Shown piece by piece: positions 15,649 to 25,600 of a stretch of 64,000 bases of DNA (the stretch's first letter is position 1; each line of letters opens with the position of its first letter). Made by a program: the position numbers and the translations under genes. Under the pieces are notes generated by a model. That model was not told the DNA's origin, ran no database searches, and saw only the letters and a list, made by a program, of their open reading frames with translations. Source of the DNA: Amycolatopsis iheyensis. Lineage in GTDB: Bacteria; Actinomycetota; Actinomycetes; Mycobacteriales; Pseudonocardiaceae. The stretch spans positions 18,959-82,958 of the forward strand of contig NZ_JAMXQV010000038.1 in the NCBI RefSeq assembly GCF_024703995.1, given 5' to 3'.

Positions 15649-17925
15649 TCACGGCAGCCCCCACGGCTCGCTCGCCCCACCCGGGGTGACCGGCCGCACC
15701 GCGAAGTCCGGCTTGTCACCCTTCCGGTACACGAACGCGTCCTCCCCGCGCCCCAGCTCCACCTGCACGTCCCCGGCGCCCGACCGCCGCCAGCGCCGAG
15801 CCCGCCCCCGCGCGTCCGTCACCACCAGCTCGCCCTCGATGCCCGGCCGCAGCACGCACGGCGCGCCCGCCTCGCTGTGCACCTTCAGCCACCGCGTCTT
15901 CCCGGCCACCCGGGACGCGCTCAGCAGGAACGCGCCCTCGGTGCGGAAGTCACGCAGCGCGATGTCACCCCACGCCGACGGCACTGCCGGGAACAGCCGG
16001 ACCACGCCGCCCCAGCTCTGGACCAGCATGTCCTGCAGGGACTTCGCCGCCGACAACGGCGTCTCGATGACCGGCCCGGACTCCTTGTACATCGTGTTCG
16101 GCTGGATGAACCGCTGCTGCAGCTCGCCCAGGTAGAACGCCGCCTGGTCACCGCGCAGCATCTGCGCCGAGATCGACGCCGCGCCGGTGAACGTGTAGCC
16201 CTGCAGCGCGCCCTCGAAGCCGACCCAGTGGTTCAGCGACGTCTCGATGATCGCCCGGTGCTCCGGCTGCTCCCACGTGACGTCGTACAGCGGGTAGATC
16301 TGCAGCAGGTGCGAGTAGTGCCGGTGCGACTTCGCGAACGGGACACCGGCGCCGATCATGTACCCGTTGGCGTCGGCCGGGTAGTCGGCCAGCGTCGCGA
16401 GAACGTTCCGCCACTTCGACGCGAGCGCGTCGTCCGGCGCGGTCTGCAGCAGGGTCCGGCAGCCCCAGCGGATCAGCGACAGGTCGTAGTTGCAGTCCGG
16501 TGCGTTGACACCGTACTCGGGCGAGAACGTCGGCGGCAGGTGCAGCTTGCCGTCGGGGCCCGGCGCCAGGAAATGCAGGTAGTAGTTGATCGCCTTGCGC
16601 AGCAACGGGAACAGCGTGTCCCGCAGCAGCGATCGGTCCATCGTGTGCCGGTAGGACAGCCACACGTTGTGCAGCGCCCAGGTCAGGTTCCCGACCTCCG
16701 GCGTCGGCGTGTCCTGCCCCGGGATCCCGACCGGGAACCCGCTGGTGGCGTTCGAAACGCCGTTGAGCAACGTCATGTCGGTCGTGCGCGGGATGCCCGC
16801 CGAATCACTCTGGTACGGCGAAGCCACCTGGCTCGTCAGGTTGTCGCGGTACTTGCCCAGCGCGTAGCTGACGGCGTCGAGCTCCAGGTGGTTGGAGCCG
16901 TGGATCAGCCAGTACTCGAGCTGGACGTTCAGGTTCCACCACGTCGCCGGCCACGGCGTGTTCTCCAGCCACGGCCCGGACGTCGCCATCACCGGCGCCT
17001 CCCGCCGCGCCGCCGACGCCACCTTGTACAGCTGGATCCAGTAGAAGCTCTGCAGCCGGGTGTCCGGAATGGACAGGAAGCTCGCGCGGTAGTGGTCGTG
17101 CCACCAACGCCGGTGGTCCTGGGTGAGCGCGCCGAACGCCGGAGCCCGGCGGACCGTCGAGAGCGCCCGCGCCACCGACGTCTTCGCGGGATGCGACCAC
17201 GCCACCGACGTGTACAGCGTCCGCGCGCCGCCGCGCGTGACCTCACGCCAGGCCGTGACGTGCTCGCCGCCGGCCAGCAGCGGCTGCACGGCCAGCCGTG
17301 CGTCACCGCTGCCCGACAGCTGCACCGGCGGGTTCGCGGTGTAGCCGGCCGGCGGTGGTTTGCCCCACACCGGGTCGGCGCGCGGGCTGACCGCCACGGC
17401 CGGGTGGAACACCCACCGGAACCCGCGTTCGCCGTCCGACGGCCGGACCTCGACGGCGAGCAACGACTGTCCGGTGTGGACGATCGCACGCAGGCTCAGG
17501 CTGCCCGCCGCCGTCGTGATCGTGCCGGTCAGCTCGGCGTTCCACAGGTCCAGCCGCCAGTCGATCGCGGTGATCGCGCCGACCGGCTCCAGGGTGAAGT
17601 ACCCGATCGGCAGCCGCGCCAGGCCGAACAGCGAACCGAACTCCGGGCGGTGGTCCTGCACCTGGCTGTGCTGGACGTTGAACCGGAGCGCGTTGCGCCC
17701 GGGCTCGGCGTAGATGCCCGAGCCCAGGAACCCGTTGCCCAGAAACGGTCCCTCGTACCAGGTCTTCGGCAGCCGCCGCCAGTGCAGGTCCGCCGTGGCC
17801 AGGAACCCGGCCCAGCCGAAGTCGTCACTGCCGGGCACGTCGGCGAACGCGGGGGTGCGCCCCGCCGCGCCGGCGGCGATCCCGGCGAGCGCGCCGCCGA
17901 GCACGGTCCTGCGAGTGATGTCCAT
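15649..17925 (-). CDS. GH95-like glycoside hydrolase, Tat-exported (copy 2)
   Basis: A 758-residue secreted enzyme. The N-terminus MDITRRTVLGGALAG is a twin-arginine signal. Motifs of family 95 (alpha-L-fucosidase/alpha-L-galactosidase) can be picked out: WNLNVQLEYW (the NxN pair that assists catalysis), TFSPEYG with the expected acid Glu, DLSLIRWG and SHRHYSHLLQIYP. It lies 25 bp behind a paralogue with the same domain order, so the two form a tandem duplicated operon. The start ATG follows AAGGAGG. Substrate choice between fucosides and other L-sugars cannot be settled. Confidence 0.8.
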   Translation of the reverse strand: MDITRRTVLGGALAGIAAGAAGRTPAFADVPGSDDFGWAGFLATADLHWRRLPKTWYEGPFLGNGFLGSGIYAEPGRNALRFNVQHSQVQDHRPEFGSLFGLARLPIGYFTLEPVGAITAIDWRLDLWNAELTGTITTAAGSLSLRAIVHTGQSLLAVEVRPSDGERGFRWVFHPAVAVSPRADPVWGKPPPAGYTANPPVQLSGSGDARLAVQPLLAGGEHVTAWREVTRGGARTLYTSVAWSHPAKTSVARALSTVRRAPAFGALTQDHRRWWHDHYRASFLSIPDTRLQSFYWIQLYKVASAARREAPVMATSGPWLENTPWPATWWNLNVQLEYWLIHGSNHLELDAVSYALGKYRDNLTSQVASPYQSDSAGIPRTTDMTLLNGVSNATSGFPVGIPGQDTPTPEVGNLTWALHNVWLSYRHTMDRSLLRDTLFPLLRKAINYYLHFLAPGPDGKLHLPPTFSPEYGVNAPDCNYDLSLIRWGCRTLLQTAPDDALASKWRNVLATLADYPADANGYMIGAGVPFAKSHRHYSHLLQIYPLYDVTWEQPEHRAIIETSLNHWVGFEGALQGYTFTGAASISAQMLRGDQAAFYLGELQQRFIQPNTMYKESGPVIETPLSAAKSLQDMLVQSWGGVVRLFPAVPSAWGDIALRDFRTEGAFLLSASRVAGKTRWLKVHSEAGAPCVLRPGIEGELVVTDARGRARRWRRSGAGDVQVELGRGEDAFVYRKGDKPDFAVRPVTPGGASEPWGLP

Positions 17926-17950
17926 TCCGGCCTCCTTGTCGAAAGCGTGT

Positions 17951-20242
17951 TCAGCCCGGCAGCCCCCAAGCCGGTGCCGGGCCGAGCGCGGGGACGTCGC
18001 GCGGCCCGAAGTCCGGGCGTCGCCCGTGCGGGGTGATGACGGCGGTGCCGCCGCGGCGCAGCCCGATCGCGATCCGCCCGGGTCCGGCCGGGCGCCAGGG
18101 CAGGCGGCGGCCGTGCTCGTCGCGGACGTCGACGTCTCCGGCGACACCGTGCTGCAGGACCAGGGGCTCCCCGGCTTCGCTGTGCACGCGGACGAACTCC
18201 GTCGTGCCGCCGCGGCGGGACGCGTCCACGAGGAACGCGCCTTCCGCGCGCAGGCCGGCGATCGAGGCGTCACGCCAGGTCGCCGACACCGACGGGAAGA
18301 CCTTGAGCACCCCGCCGGAGCCCTGCATGAGCATGTCCACAACGGACTGCGCGGCGGTGATCGGGCTTTCGATCGCGAAGTTCGAGCCTTCGCGGTACAT
18401 CGTGTTCGCGGTCAGCTCGGTGTCGGCCACGACGTTGCGGTCGAGGAAGAACTTCAGGTAGCGCAACGCTTCTTCAGGTGAGTCCATCACGGACTTCATC
18501 GACGACGCGGCCGCGTAGCTGTAGCCGTGCCAAGCGGACTGGTCGGCCGCCCAGTGGTCGAAGGTGCGGGTCATGATGGCACGGTCACCGGTGCGGTCCC
18601 AGACCTTCTCCCGCAGCGGGTAAAGCCACAGCAGGTGCGAGAAGTGCCGGTGGGACGCGGCGAGCGGGACGCCGTCGCCGATCAGCACGCCGTTCGCCGG
18701 ATCTTCGTGGTACGGCACCAGGTTCGCGCCGATCTCCCGCCAGACCGGCACGCGCGGCTCGTCGAGGCGCAGGATCCGCGCGGTGTCGACGAGGGTGCGG
18801 GCGGCCCACCGGATGAGGGAGAGGTCGTAGGTGCAGTCCGGCGCGTCGGCGTACTCCGGCGACCGGGTCAGCGGCAGGTGCAGGGCGCCGTCCGGGCCGG
18901 TGAACAGGAAGTGCCGGTAGAAGTTCAGCGCCTTCGCCAGGGTCGGGTACAGGACGTCGCGCAGCACCCGGCGGTCCATGTGGTGGCGGTAGGCCAGCCA
19001 GACGTTGTGCAGGCCCCACAACAGGTTTCCGGTCTGGTCGGTCTTCGACGTCGTCCCGGGGACGCCGACCGAGCGCGTGCCGCCGGGCCGCAGCCGCCAG
19101 TCCCCCGGGTGGGAGAGCGCGTACGTGTCGCCGTCACGGTAGGCCGGCGGGACGGACGTTTCGAGGTTCGCGTGGTCGCGCCGGAAGGTCTCGGTGACGG
19201 CGTCGAGCTCGGGGTGGTTGCTGCTGTTGACGATCGGGTAGGTGACCTGGACGTTGAGGTTCCACCAGACCGCGGTCCAGCTGTTGCCGACCTCCGGGAA
19301 CCACGGGCCCCACTCGGACACGACCGGCCCGTCCGCACGGGTGGCGGCGGCGATCTTGTACAGCTGGATCCAGTAGAAGCGCTGGACCTGCTTGTCCGGC
19401 ACGGAAACGAAGCTGCGCCGGTGGAAGTCGTTCCACCAGCGGCGGTGGCGGGCCAGCAGTGCGTCCGGGTTCGCGGCCAGGGCCTTCTTCACGGCGGAAA
19501 GCGCGTCCGCGGTGTGCGTCGTGCCCGGGAAGCTGTAGGCGACGGTGGCGGCGAGGAGCCGCCGGCCGCCGATCGCGCGCTCCCGCCAGGCCGTCGTGTA
19601 GCCGCCGCCGGCGAGCATCGGCTGCGCGCAGTAGCCGTCGCCGGTCTCGGGCGCGGGGTTCGCGACGTACTCGGGTGGCTTGCGGACGGTCCGGGTGGTC
19701 GCGGACTCCAGCGGCTGGAAGGCCCACGCGGCCCCGGCCTCGCCCGCGCTGGGTGTCATCGAGAAGAGCAGCACGCCGAGGTCGTTGTGCACGACGGCGG
19801 AGAACGCGACCGAGCCCTGGGTGGTGGTGATGGTGCCGCCCAGCTCGGCGTTGTAGAGGTCGAGCGTCCAGTCGACGGCGGTGATCGCGCCGGCAAGGGT
19901 GAGCGTGAGGTAGCCGATCGGCAGGCGGGACAGCCCGATCCCGGCCTCCCACTGGATCCGCTGGTCTTGCACCTGGCTGTGGCTCAGCATCACCTTGAGC
20001 ACCTGCGGCGTCTTCCCGGCGTAGACCTGCGCGCCGAGGTAGCCGTTCGCGAGGAACGGGCCTTCCTGCCAGTTCTTCGGCAGCCGCTTCCAGACCATGC
20101 GCGCGTCGGTGGCGACGTCGCGGTGCGGGGTGCCCCCGGCCGACGCCGGCGGGGCCGCCCAAGCCCAGAGCCCGCCGAACGCGGCAGCACCCGCGACGAC
20201 CGAGGCGGAGCGGAGCAGGGTACGCCGCGACACTGCGTCCAT
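17951..20242 (-). CDS. GH95-like glycoside hydrolase, Tat-exported (copy 1)
   Basis: A 763-residue paralogue of the next gene. SRRTLLRSASVVAG starts a Tat signal ending near PPASA. The same motifs appear: WNLNVQVTYP, RSPEYAD with the acid Glu, DLSLIRWA and SHRHFSHLLWLYP. I chose the ATG at 20242 because AAAGGA lies upstream; a possible ATG further up would destroy the signal layout. The two copies differ at many positions, so the duplication is old and may give two specificities acting on the same glycan. Confidence 0.8.
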   Translation of the reverse strand: MDAVSRRTLLRSASVVAGAAAFGGLWAWAAPPASAGGTPHRDVATDARMVWKRLPKNWQEGPFLANGYLGAQVYAGKTPQVLKVMLSHSQVQDQRIQWEAGIGLSRLPIGYLTLTLAGAITAVDWTLDLYNAELGGTITTTQGSVAFSAVVHNDLGVLLFSMTPSAGEAGAAWAFQPLESATTRTVRKPPEYVANPAPETGDGYCAQPMLAGGGYTTAWRERAIGGRRLLAATVAYSFPGTTHTADALSAVKKALAANPDALLARHRRWWNDFHRRSFVSVPDKQVQRFYWIQLYKIAAATRADGPVVSEWGPWFPEVGNSWTAVWWNLNVQVTYPIVNSSNHPELDAVTETFRRDHANLETSVPPAYRDGDTYALSHPGDWRLRPGGTRSVGVPGTTSKTDQTGNLLWGLHNVWLAYRHHMDRRVLRDVLYPTLAKALNFYRHFLFTGPDGALHLPLTRSPEYADAPDCTYDLSLIRWAARTLVDTARILRLDEPRVPVWREIGANLVPYHEDPANGVLIGDGVPLAASHRHFSHLLWLYPLREKVWDRTGDRAIMTRTFDHWAADQSAWHGYSYAAASSMKSVMDSPEEALRYLKFFLDRNVVADTELTANTMYREGSNFAIESPITAAQSVVDMLMQGSGGVLKVFPSVSATWRDASIAGLRAEGAFLVDASRRGGTTEFVRVHSEAGEPLVLQHGVAGDVDVRDEHGRRLPWRPAGPGRIAIGLRRGGTAVITPHGRRPDFGPRDVPALGPAPAWGLPG

Positions 20243-20406
20243 GAAGCGTCCTTTCGCATTCATACTACGTTTCACGAGATCCACAGGCGGCGTGCGGCCA
20301 TATTTGCAGACATAGCCCCATAAGGCCAGAGCCATTCACCCGGAAAGCGGCAAAGACATCCGATGTATCCCGGGAACTTGCCTGCCGGCTCGGTCGTCTA
20401 CCGGAC

Positions 20407-21126
20407 ATGGCCCTTCTCCGGCGGCCCCGGCCGGTGGCACCACCGGGGACGTTCGACCGGATCGACGACGTCCGAAGCGCGATCCGGACGCTCTACACCC
20501 GACTGCCGGTGAAGGCGTTCGGCACGCTCGAGCTGCCACCCCCACCGGGCCGCGACCCGCTGGTCGAGGCCCAGCACACGGCGGCGGCGATGACCCGGCA
20601 CCTCGGCATCGGCGACACGCGGGTGATCGTGGCGTTCAGCCCGCTCGGCGGGCACGTCGGCGAGGTCGAGCTGGGGCCGGGCCCGGAATACTTCGTCACG
20701 CTCAGCCCGCACTACCAGGACGACCCGCGGGACATCCCCGCGGTGCTGGCACACGAGGTGATGCACATCTTCCTGCACCGCCACGGCCTGTCCCAGGCGG
20801 AGATCTTCGTGGACACGGCGACGCTCTACCTCGGCATCGGCCGCCCGATGCTGGCGGCGTACCGCGTCGACGTCCTGCAGGGGCGCTACACCCGCCGCCG
20901 GACGACGTCCCGCGTCGGGTACCTGTCACCGCCGGAGATGGGGTACGTACTGGCGAAGCGCGCGCTGGCGTTCGGCGAGGAGGTTCGCCCGTTCACCGGC
21001 GCGGCGGACGGCGCTTACCGGCTGGGGCACGAGCGGGCCCTCTCGGATTACGCGCGGCTCCCGCTGGGGCGCCGGGTGACGGCCCGCTGCCCGACCTGTA
21101 GCTCGCTGTTCCGCTGCCAGACCTAG
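20407..21126 (+). CDS. HExxH metallopeptidase-like protein with C-terminal zinc ribbon
   Basis: A 239-residue protein not recognised by name. It has a zinc-metallopeptidase signature LAHEVMHIFLH, followed 13 residues later by VDTATLYLG, as in the ImmA/IrrE (M78-like) group, and a C-terminal CPTC...C cluster that could bind a second zinc. No signal peptide is seen, so it is probably cytoplasmic. It diverges from the GH95 operon and converges with the M1 peptidase, overlapping that gene by 4 bp. Confidence 0.65.
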   Translation: MALLRRPRPVAPPGTFDRIDDVRSAIRTLYTRLPVKAFGTLELPPPPGRDPLVEAQHTAAAMTRHLGIGDTRVIVAFSPLGGHVGEVELGPGPEYFVTLSPHYQDDPRDIPAVLAHEVMHIFLHRHGLSQAEIFVDTATLYLGIGRPMLAAYRVDVLQGRYTRRRTTSRVGYLSPPEMGYVLAKRALAFGEEVRPFTGAADGAYRLGHERALSDYARLPLGRRVTARCPTCSSLFRCQT

Positions 21127-22538
21127 ACGTCCGGCAGCGGAGGCAACGCCGGAGTCCACAGCCAGCGCTCGAAGAACTCCTCGAGCGACCGCCCGGCGTA
21201 AGCCTCGGCAGCCAGCACGAACTCACCCGTGTTCACCAGCCCATGCCGATGGTCCCCGGTCCAGGACTTCAACAACGCGAAGAACGCCGGATCCCCGATC
21301 TCCGCCCGAAGCGCGTGCAACGTCAGCGCCCCACGCTTGTACACCCGCTCATCGAACATCCGGGCAACCCCAGGATCCGCGATCCGAACATCAGCAGGCT
21401 TCGCCTTGACACGAGCGTGCCACGACCGGGCCAAAGCCGAAGCCGGCTGGCCGCCCGACTCCTCCGACCACAACCACTCCGCGTACGTCGCGAAGCCTTC
21501 GTTCAGCCAGATGTGGCTCCAGTTCGCCACCGTCAGGCTGTTGCCGAACCACTGGTGGGCCAGCTCGTGCACCACCAGCCGCTCGTACGTGCGGCGGCCG
21601 TCGACGTGGTTGGCGCCGAAGATCGCCATTCCCTGCGCCTCGATCGGGTCGTCGAGGTCGTCGTCGGTGACCACGATGACGTACTCGCCGAACGGGTACG
21701 GGCCGAACAGCCGCTGCAGCATCTCGATCATCCGGCCCTGCCGGCCGAAGTCCCGCTCGAACGCGCGGCGCAGACGTGGAGGTACCGCCGCGCGCTGCGG
21801 CACGGACTCGGCCACCGACTCGACGTGCCCGCGGCCGAAGCCCAGGATCAACCGGCGGGCACCCGCGAGACCCGGCGCCATCCAGCCGCGGCCGGTCAGC
21901 TCCAGCTCGTCGTAGCGGCCGACCTGGACACTCATCAGGTACGTGGCCGTCGGCTCGGGGCGTTCGAAGACCCACCTCGTCGTGCTGGACGCCGTCGCGC
22001 GCTCGACCAGGTCGCCCGTCACCGCCACGAAGTACGGCGACGCCGTCGTCACGCTGACCCGGTACGTCGCCTTGTCCGACGGGTGGTCGTTGCACGGGTA
22101 CCACGACGGCGCCCCGACCGGCTGGCTCGCCACCAGCGCGCCGTCGGTCAGCTCGTCCCAGCCGACGTCGCCCCAGCGGCTGCGCACCGGACGCGGGTTG
22201 CCGACGTAGTGGACCTCGACGGTGAACGTCGCGCCGGCCACGATCGACTTGGCCGGACGCACGTGCAGCTTCGCGCCGCGCTTCAGGTACTTCGCGGGCT
22301 TCCCGTCGACCAGCACGCGGTTGATCCGGAACTCGCCGAAGTCGAGGCTGACGCGCGACAGCGCCAGCGTCGCCACCGCGGTGAGCACCGCCGAGGCCGA
22401 CAGCCGGTTCGGCGCGACCTTGTAGTCGAGGGTCAGCTCGTAGTGCCGGACCCGGTAGCCGCCGTTGCCGTGCGCGGGCAGGTAGGGGTCACCGGAAGTA
22501 TCCGCACCGGGTGCCGGAGCAGGAGCCTTCGAAATCAC
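21123..22538 (-). CDS. M1 family aminopeptidase
   Basis: A 471-residue short M1 peptidase. VVHELAHQWFGN holds the HExxH zinc site, and LNEGFATYAEW supplies the third ligand Glu at the expected distance. The usual GAMEN exopeptidase loop is represented by IEAQGMAIFG. The C-terminal ERAP-like domain is absent, as in the short actinobacterial type. No clear signal peptide is present. The gene starts at a GTG with AGGAAAGG about 12 bases upstream. It lies 96 bp behind the Pls-type NRPS on the same strand and may be co-transcribed with it. Confidence 0.87.
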   Translation of the reverse strand: MISKAPAPAPGADTSGDPYLPAHGNGGYRVRHYELTLDYKVAPNRLSASAVLTAVATLALSRVSLDFGEFRINRVLVDGKPAKYLKRGAKLHVRPAKSIVAGATFTVEVHYVGNPRPVRSRWGDVGWDELTDGALVASQPVGAPSWYPCNDHPSDKATYRVSVTTASPYFVAVTGDLVERATASSTTRWVFERPEPTATYLMSVQVGRYDELELTGRGWMAPGLAGARRLILGFGRGHVESVAESVPQRAAVPPRLRRAFERDFGRQGRMIEMLQRLFGPYPFGEYVIVVTDDDLDDPIEAQGMAIFGANHVDGRRTYERLVVHELAHQWFGNSLTVANWSHIWLNEGFATYAEWLWSEESGGQPASALARSWHARVKAKPADVRIADPGVARMFDERVYKRGALTLHALRAEIGDPAFFALLKSWTGDHRHGLVNTGEFVLAAEAYAGRSLEEFFERWLWTPALPPLPDV

Positions 22539-22634
22539 CCGTTGCGAACCTTTCCTCGAGCGGCCGTACCAAACCAGGCTCGCACGCCACGAGTGAGTCC
22601 GGCGAGCCCGGTGGGTACTTCGTGACCTTCTTGC

Positions 22635-25600
22635 CTACTTGCCCGTCCACGCGGAGATCGGGTTGCCCAGCCAGCGCGTGTCGGCAGGCACCTCGTCGCC
22701 GCGAGTCACCAGCGAGCCCGGGCCCACCGTGGTGCGCGCGCCGATGCCCGCGCCCGGCAGCACGATGCCGTGCGGGCCGAGCGTCGCGCCCTCGCCGAGC
22801 GCCACGCGCGACATGCTCATGATCCGGTCGTGGAACAGGTGCGTCTGCACGACGCAGCCGCGGTTGATCGTCGCGCCGTCACCCAGCTCGACCAGGTCGG
22901 CCTCGGGCAGCCAGTACGTCTCCAGCCACACGCCGCGGCCGATCTTGACGCCCATCGTGCGCAGCCACGCGCTCAGCAGCGGGGTGCCGCCGACCGAGCC
23001 GATCAGCCACGGCACCGCGAGCGCCTCGACGAACGTGTCAGCCAGCTCGTTGCGCCAGACGAAGGAGCTCCACAGCGGGTGGTCGACCTCGCGGAACTTG
23101 CCGACCAGCAGCCACTTCAGCACGGTCGCGGTCAGCGCCGCGACGATCCCGGCGGCCAGCAGGGCCGGCCCGGCCAGCAGCAGGGCGACGCCGAAGCCGT
23201 ACGCGGAAGCGACCCACAGCAGCCCGAACGCGACCGACACGGTCAGCGCGACCCCGCACATCACCGGGATGATCCGGCACAGCTCGACCAGCGCCCGCGC
23301 CGCCTTGAGGTGCAGCGCCGGGGTGTAGGTGCGGCTCGTGTCGGCCTCGCCGACCGCGCGACGCACCGGCAGCGGCGGCATGCCGAGGTACGACGAGCCC
23401 TTCTTCGCCTTCAGCGGCGTCGAGGACAACACACCCACGAGTCCGCGCTTGGGCACCGAACGGCCGGGCGCGGTCATCCCCGAGTTGCCGAGGAACGCCT
23501 GCTTGCCGATCCGCGCCGGGGCGACGTGCAGCCAGCCGTGGCCGAGCTCGTAGGTGGCGACCATGGTGTCGTCGGCCAGGAACGCGCCGCTGTCGACCTT
23601 GGTCATCTTCGGCAGCGCGAGCACGGTCGACGCCTCGACGTTGCGGCCGACCTTCGCGCCGAGCAGCCGCAGCCACACCGGCGTGAACAGGCTGGCGTAC
23701 AGCGGGAACAGACCTTCGCGGGCCATGCTCATCAGGCGCTCGGTCGCCCAGACCTGCCACGCGACGCGGCCGTGCACCGGGTGGTAGCCCTCGACCATGC
23801 CGACGCTCAGCGCCCGGACGCCGACCAGCACGAGCAGCATGTACGCCAGAAAGTACGCGGCCGTGGCGACCGGCACGAAGACCATCGCCTGGACGAACGC
23901 GTCGAGGAGCGTCGGGGCGCCGGCGATCGCGTAGCCGAGCACGGCGACGCCCGCCAGCGCGGCGATGCCGGGCAGGAACCCGAGCAGCAGCGAGGTCGCG
24001 CCGTAGACGGTGGCCCAGAAGTGCGACCGCGGCGGGCGGCTCGACGGCCACTTCAGCGCGTCACGCTCGTCCTTGGAAACGCGCGCCGCGGGCGAACCGG
24101 CCCAGCGCTGCCCGGCCGGGACGGCGCCGCGGACGGTCGAACCGGCCGCGATCTCCGCGCCCTTGCCGATGCGCACCCCGGGGAACAGCGTGCTGCGCGC
24201 GCCGATGCGGGCTTCCGCGCCGACGCGGACCTTGCCGATGTGCACGACGTCGCCGTCGACCCAGTGGCCGGACAGGTCGACCTCGGGCTCGATCGCGGCG
24301 CCGCGGCCCAGCTTCAGGAAGCCGGTGACCGGCGGCGGCGAGTGCAGGTCGACGTCCTTGCCGATCCGCGCGCCGAGCGCCTTCGCGTACGTCGTCATCC
24401 AGGACGCGCCGGCGACGCTGTCGGCTCCGGAGAACTCGGCCAGCTTCTCGGCCGTCCACAGTCGCAAGTGGACACTCCCGCCGCGCGGGTAGGTGCCCGG
24501 GCGGACGCCCGAGAGCAGCACGCGCGAGCCACCGGCGGCGATCGCGATCCGGCCGGCCGGGCTGAACAGCACGACCCAGGCCAGGCCGAGCCACGCCCAG
24601 TTGAGCGTCGGCGCCCAGGTGACCCCGAGCAGCGCCATCGTGTTCGAAAGCGCGGCGGCGAGCGTCGCCCAGCGGAGGCCGACCAGGCCCATGAGCGGGA
24701 CCATCAGCAGCGTCTGGACCACACCGGCGCGACGCGGGGTCGGCGCGATGTCGCGGCGTTCGGTGGCCGCGCCGCTCAGCGCGTCCAGCATCGCGGCCAG
24801 CGCGCCCAGCTTCGGGTGGGCGTAGACATCGGCGACCGACACCTGCGGGTGCCGGGTGCGGATGCGGGCGACCACCTGCGCGGCGGTCAGGCTGCCGCCG
24901 CCGTGGGTGAAGAAGTCGGCCTTCGGGTCGTCGACCGACACACCGAGGATCTCGGCCCAGCCTTCGGCGAGCCACGTCTCGGTCGGCGACAGCCCGGTGG
25001 CGTCCACAGTGGACAGCGGCCACGGGAGGGCGTTGCGGTCGACCTTGCCGGAGGTGCGGGTCGGCAGGTCTTCGACGACGGCCAGCAGCGGCACCAGCGC
25101 GGCGGGCAGGTGCTCGCGCAGCCGGTTCGCGGCGTCGTCGTGGTTGAAGGGCTCGTCGCCGGGGACGACGTAGCCGACGAGGACCTGGTTGCCGGCCTTG
25201 GTGCGCCGGATCGCGGCGGCCGCGCCCTGCACGCCCGGCAGGGCCTGCAGCGCGGCGTCGACCTCGCCCAGCTCGATGCGGCGGCCGCCGAGCTTGACCT
25301 GCTCGTCGAGCCGGCCGAGGAACAGCAGGCCGTCTTCTTCGGCGCGGACCATGTCGCCCGAGCGGTAGGCGCGCTGCCAGCCCAGCGACGGCAGCGGCGC
25401 GAACTTCTCGGCGTCCTTCTGCGCGTCGAGGTAGCGGGCCAGGCCGACACCCCCGATGACCAGCTCGCCGGTCTCGCCCATGGCGACCGGCTCGCCCTCG
25501 TCGTTGACCACGGCGAGCTGCCAGCCGGCCAGCGGCAGGCCGATCCGGACCGGGCCCTCGCCGGTCAGCTGCGCGGCGCAGGCGACGACGGTGGCCTCGG

